Assembly (NCBI GenBank): GCA_020055645.1
Contig: CM034546.1
Coordinates: 134,127,875-134,191,874 of the forward strand
Length of the DNA: 64,000 nucleotides
Direction: 5' to 3'
DNA from: Tomocerus qinae
Lineage: Eukaryota > Arthropoda > Collembola > Entomobryomorpha > Tomoceridae
Position numbers and translations under genes: made by a program. The first letter of the stretch is position 1, and the number at the start of each line of letters is the position of its first letter. The notes under the pieces are model-generated. The model was not told the origin of the DNA. It saw only the letters and a program-made list of their open reading frames with translations, and did not search any database. This document shows positions 59,817 through 64,000 of this stretch, piece after piece.

Positions 59817-61955
59817 ATGAATTCGATTGAATTAAGCCAACTTTCGACAAGAAAAATATATCCATACCAAACGCCTAATGTCACAGAAAATGGAATTAAA
59901 TATATTCGTTATTTGAAAATTCTCTTCAACTTTAGTTATTATTTGGGATTATATCCTTTCAAACTAAATCAAAAGAAAGATGGTGAATACAAAGTGGAGT
60001 TTAATAAAGTTCAGAAGGTAAATACTAATTGTACTAAATTCAATAAAGACCTACCTGTATTTTAAGACTAATTAAGTGCTAATTAATAATCGATTAATAA
60101 AATATCTATTTATATACTCATATGATTTTGGCAAAAAAACAGATTTATCTAATTGTAACCTTTATTTCTAGATGTTTTGTAAATTGGTATATTTGATGGC
60201 ATTGTTCGTAACAGCAGCGTATTTTGTCAGCATTTCCAAATTGGACAAATTTGGTAAATCTTTGTGGGACTCTATTTCCGTAATGAATTCATTTTTCGGT
60301 GTCGTATTTATGTATTGTGCAATTAAAACTTTCTGGTACAAAAATAACCAACAACAATTCTGCAAAATATTTTTCATCATACAGCGACTTGAATTGGGGA
60401 AAACGAAAAGATTCACATCAGTTTTTGTAAGTATTTGAAAAAATAAATATCCATACTGAAAATATAAACCAAAACGAATTTTCCAGGTCTTCCTATGCGT
60501 ACTAATAATTGGAAGCGGAAATCTATCAATATCCCTCTGGGACTTATTTGCACACGATTACCAAAGTTACAAACCCTCAAAAACCTGGTCGTGGTTGGAT
60601 TTTTATACCAGAATGTCAACAATGGTGAAGAAAATTTATTTATTCAGCATATATTCAGAAAACGAAATAGAGACTCCGAATTTTCAAGCTTGGGAAATCA
60701 CCCTGACTATCTTCCATTTCGTCGTGACAATCCCAGCTTATATTTTGACATTTACGATTCCAATTTTAGTATTTCTTGTCATATTGTGCCATTGGCATGT
60801 AATGAAAGATTTTTTAAGGTTTTCTAAACAAAAATTAAACGACGACGACGAGGAAATGAAAAAGGTTACTTTTTATTGCTCGTTAAAGGAATAAGTACAA
60901 ATAATTAAATAGCAATTTGACATTTCATGGTAATGGGCAATCACTTCGGTTTTTTGAATTGTGTATTTTGTGTCAATGTGTCCCTACAGATTTTGATGAA
61001 TTATGATCAGATAAGACAGCTGGCGCATCTGACAAATTCCACAACTGGATTGTTACTTTTTTTGTACATTTCTAGCTCCTTGCCCTACTTTGCATTGTTT
61101 ACAGGGACCCAGATTATTAATGAAGACCTTCGATCCAAGATGATTTACAGTACAACGTTTTATTCTGTTAATTTTTTTCTTTCTTTGGGTTTGGGTGCCG
61201 ATATTGACTACATGGTAATAAAATTATAAGTGTATTGGGAATTATCAACGAATTTCATTTATGATTTTCTTGTATATTTAAAGGCTTGACTTTAACATTT
61301 ATTTACAGGCGACGGAATTTTATGGTGAGATTGCATCAGGAAAATACAGAAATGTCATTTCGTTGGAAAGGTATACGACTTTTCTGATGGACATGCAATC
61401 CCATCAATTGTCTCTCAAAGGAAAAGGATTCTTTGTGATGACCTATCAGTTATTTATCGGAGTAAGTAGTAAATATCTTTTTTCGTTTTTCATGATAGGA
61501 AAATAGTGACTAATTTTATTTTAGTCATGGCTTTGGATATTCCTATTTCCCAGTAAATTTTGTTGGAAACCAGGAAATATCAGGAATTTGGGAAATGAGA
61601 AATTGTGAGAAATGAGTGTCGGAATCTTGCGGTATTAAGGTCTATCCCCCCTCAATTTTTTTATGTCCCGTTTTCCCACCAACTGGCTCTTTTTGTTTCC
61701 CACTTTTCCTACTGGGAAATGGGAATTTTCCCACTCGAAACCATGATTTTAATGGTAAAGGGAACTTTTGCGATTTTAATGTTAAGTAAGGTGTTAATGG
61801 GAGTAACTTTATTGCAGATTTCTGGAGTCCTTGTCACGTATACAGTGATTTACATTCAGTTACAGACGTTTGGCAGGGAAGACATTTGTAAATGTCCTAC
61901 TGTAGATACTTTGCCCACTTTTACTCCAAACTATAATGAAACCAGCTTTTGTTAA
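59817..61955 (+). CDS. Gustatory receptor GR9 (6 exons, 449 aa)
   Basis: Exons: 59817-60017, 60172-60426, 60487-60864, 60990-61214, 61309-61461 and 61818-61955, all phase 0. The C-terminus is VTYTVIYIQLQTF: TYhhhhhQ with Leu in place of the usual Phe. Exon 5 has QSHQLSLKGKGFF, exon 4 ends GLGADIDYM, and exon 2 has IIQRLELGKTKR. It is the most separate of the seven six-exon receptors: exon 1 is shortest (67 codons) and exon 3 has a charged DDDEE tract before its donor. No close partner in this window. It appears intact. Confidence 0.9.
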
Positions 61956-62511
61956 AATGATGGATTTCCTGTCACATAATAGAATCATATAATATGTTAC
62001 AGCGTAGATTGAAAATCGGTGTGCTTTTAAACACACAAGTGATTGTCGGTTTGCATCAAAGCACACTGGTGTGTTTTGAACCAAAAAACTTACAAACAAA
62101 CTTGGATAGAAAATTGTCTTATTCGAAGGAGATAAACTCCTTTGAATAAAGCATAAAACTTTACATAAAAATGTCTACAACTTTACTAATTATAGCTCTT
62201 TCATTTGATGTTCTATTTAAGCAATTTCAATATTTAACATTTTTGTATCTCTTAATAGGGTTGAAGTAAGGCAGTGTACAAATATGTAATACAAATGTAA
62301 TATTATAATGCCAGACAAATACCTATCAATGTTATTATTTTAATTAGGTTATGTCCCTCGAAAGCGGGTCGTGATATGCCCTTTGTATTTCATGGCGCGA
62401 TTTTTAAAATGTGCAACCACTGCCTTACTTCAACCCTTAAGAGTTATTATAAGCAAAGTAAAATTGATTTTTGTTGCCTTTCTGCAACAGAAATATATTT
62501 CGCTGATTTTT
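61956..62511. other. Convergent spacer between GR9 and the IR-like gene
   Basis: 556 bp. The MITE at 62258-62435 fills about a third. An AAGGAGATAAACTCCTTTG palindrome at about 62128 resembles one in a P450 intron at about 33073. Confidence 0.5.
62258..62435 (+). mobile_element. MITE, GGTTGAAGTAAGGCAG family, copy E
   Basis: Same orientation as copies A and D. It begins GGGTTGAAGTAAGGCAGTG and ends CACTGCCTTACTTCAACCC, exact inverted repeats of 19 bp. The interior TTAATTAGGTTATGT and TTTCATGGCGCGATTTTT is conserved. This is the best preserved copy. Confidence 0.85.
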
Positions 62512-64000
62512 TTACTCTTCATTTTTGAAATATTTTGGTATCACAATATTGCAAGACAAATAATTGCCTAAAATCCTTTCGTATAACGTTGATTTTAGAA
62601 TTATTACATTTCTTTGTATGATCTTGTATGCGATACAATGCATATTTTTACCTATAGCGTATTCAAAGGTGTACATTAAGAAAGAAAACAAGAAAAGCCA
62701 GCCGGAAAGTATAAAAATAGTATGAATTTTCATCCCAAGGCTAATGGGCACAAAGCTATTGTCTTGAATATTCGATTGTTTCACTCTTAAGCCCAAAATA
62801 TACATTTGGTGGGTGTTCCACAACTCGACGAATCCTTCTTCCCAAAGTTGAATGGAGAATTTCTGAAATTGTTGTCTAAAAGCCGAGGAAAATTGTCTGA
62901 TATAAAATGTAATATCAACATCGTCTATGGCTGTATTGCAAAATCCTTTGTTATTACTAGTTAGTAAATAATAATGATAATATTTGATGTAATTCCTGTC
63001 ATTAATGAGAAATAGTTTGTCCGTGAAATCTACCAATAAATCTGCAATGGCTTCTAGGTTATGTAGATAAGGGGCATTGCGTGACCAATTAAATATTCTT
63101 GTATGTGCATCAAGCTTATCCAAACTGACTTGGTGTTTCAAAAACATTTCTTTAGCGTACATCTCCGAAAAGACATAATTTTTAATAGCAACCATTTTGT
63201 AGCCATGATCAATTATATCGTTGAAATCTACAAGACGTTGTCGGTCAGGAGGAGCAATTACTTCACTCGTAATGTAAGTGTCATACTGGGATGAGATGAC
63301 AAAACTCGTCAGCAGAATTACCATACAAAGGAATCCCTTCGTTTTCACAGAAGCTACTTCACCGAGAAGAGTTCCAAATGTAGAAAATAGTACCAATTCA
63401 AAGTATTTGTACAGTGGCAATCTTACTTTATCCAAATAGTAAAAAACTATGACGTAGGCCAATGGAAACGAAATAGAAATTAAAAGCCAACATGAACTGT
63501 CGAAAGTATTTTGAATTAAAACTGTTAATGGCACGTCATGAAATATTTCTTTTGGTTCGCAATAGAAAGCACAGATTTGACGCTCTGCCATGACTATTTG
63601 AGAAATATCCCATTTGTAATTTAATGCGAATGGAAGAACTTTATTAAAAGTTCGAATCGACTCGACATTTTCATCCAAGAATTTATTTCGGTATTCTGCT
63701 GTGAAATTATAATACTTTGCCATGGTCTCTATAACTAGAGTGTTCAGATTGCAGTGGGAGAGAGCAAATTTTTTATACAAAGAACCAACACATTCTCCTC
63801 TTCTTAAACTCTGACTAAGAACAGAATCCTTTACGTGAATAATCTTATTGTTAAGATGTCCATTGGATTTAATCCAAACATCTTCCCATCTGTCTATTTC
63901 TATGTCTATCTCCAAGAATTTGAATTTCTGTGCATAGAATTTCCCAGTAAATACGGAAAAGTTTGATTTGTCTTTTAAAAACAAAATGTAGATGGGACAA
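62512..64000 (-). CDS. Ionotropic receptor (IR)-like protein, 5' end beyond window
   Basis: The frame is open from the window edge to the stop at 62512-62514, about 495 codons without introns. IRs are variant ionotropic glutamate receptor channels used in arthropod smell and taste. Seen: a first membrane helix (SSCWLLISISFPLAYVIVFY), a second (FLCMVILLTSFVISS) running into QYDTYITSEVIAPPD, which resembles the 'Y.a.LtS.l..P' stretch after M3 of iGluR channels, then a ligand-binding lobe with the DFNDIIDHGYKM element, and a last helix (MKIHTIFILSGWLFLFSFLM) near the C-terminus. The ORF tool start near 63984 is a TTG; the frame continues upstream to the edge, so the true start is outside. A divergent, single-exon (in window) member; no co-receptor signature recognised. 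Confidence 0.75.
   Translation of the reverse strand, partial: CPIYILFLKDKSNFSVFTGKFYAQKFKFLEIDIEIDRWEDVWIKSNGHLNNKIIHVKDSVLSQSLRRGECVGSLYKKFALSHCNLNTLVIETMAKYYNFTAEYRNKFLDENVESIRTFNKVLPFALNYKWDISQIVMAERQICAFYCEPKEIFHDVPLTVLIQNTFDSSCWLLISISFPLAYVIVFYYLDKVRLPLYKYFELVLFSTFGTLLGEVASVKTKGFLCMVILLTSFVISSQYDTYITSEVIAPPDRQRLVDFNDIIDHGYKMVAIKNYVFSEMYAKEMFLKHQVSLDKLDAHTRIFNWSRNAPYLHNLEAIADLLVDFTDKLFLINDRNYIKYYHYYLLTSNNKGFCNTAIDDVDITFYIRQFSSAFRQQFQKFSIQLWEEGFVELWNTHQMYILGLRVKQSNIQDNSFVPISLGMKIHTIFILSGWLFLFSFLMYTFEYAIGKNMHCIAYKIIQRNVIILKSTLYERILGNYLSCNIVIPKYFKNEE

Noticed and set aside
1..64000. tRNA, rRNA, CRISPR arrays or bacterial operons
   Set aside because: None seen; the many direct and inverted repeats lack the regular repeat-spacer arrangement, and gene structure is eukaryotic.

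Overview
This is a eukaryotic window: AT-rich, intron-rich nuclear DNA from an arthropod. The evidence is multi-exon genes with GT-AG introns, chemoreceptors ending in the arthropod gustatory-receptor motif TYhhhhhQF, a variant ionotropic receptor, CYP2-like P450s and a large lipid transfer protein. A hexapod, perhaps a springtail, is my guess; nothing in the sequence proves the order. I saw no bacterial features, rRNA, tRNA or CRISPR.

Layout. 1-6877 (+): the 3' part (14 exons, about 1577 codons) of a large lipid transfer protein. 7317-9143 (-): an intronless secreted EB/EGF-like cysteine-rich protein. 10.7-20.0 kb: a two-gene unit present twice, each with a small secreted 10-cysteine peptide gene (-) followed by a six-exon gustatory receptor (+; GR1, GR2). 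21.3-26.7 kb: a two-exon seven-helix receptor of another subfamily (GR3), then a duplicate (GR4) carrying six nonsense codons but no indel. 27.0-31.5 kb (-): collagen prolyl 4-hydroxylase alpha subunit. 32.4-35.2 kb (-): a cytochrome P450. 38.3-48.1 kb (+): GR5, GR6, GR7. 49.7-53.2 kb (+): a second P450. 54.5-55.9 kb (-): a broken, GC-richer intronless ORF, possibly viral in origin. 56.6-62.0 kb (+): GR8, GR9. 62.5-64.0 kb (-): a 5'-incomplete ionotropic-receptor-like gene.

The seven six-exon GRs share five phase-0 introns. Exon 5 is 153 nt in all seven, and exon 4 is 225 nt in six (222 in GR8). GR5/GR7 and GR6/GR8 look like paralogue pairs in A-B-A-B order, so a two-gene block probably duplicated and was later separated by the P450 and the broken ORF. 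The window is essentially a chemosensory cluster with two P450s beside it.

The non-coding DNA is rich in short inverted-repeat transposons, several with exact target-site duplications. Examples are a 1.15-kb MULE with a 9-bp duplication over a GR splice donor, hAT-type elements with 8-bp duplications (one nested in another palindromic element), and a TA-flanked Tc1/mariner-type element. Best candidates for something undescribed: the 10-cysteine peptide family and its pairing with receptors, the stop-only pseudogene, the MULE splice-site insertion and the broken ORF. Gene models were spliced by eye using reading phase; no search or transcript data were available.
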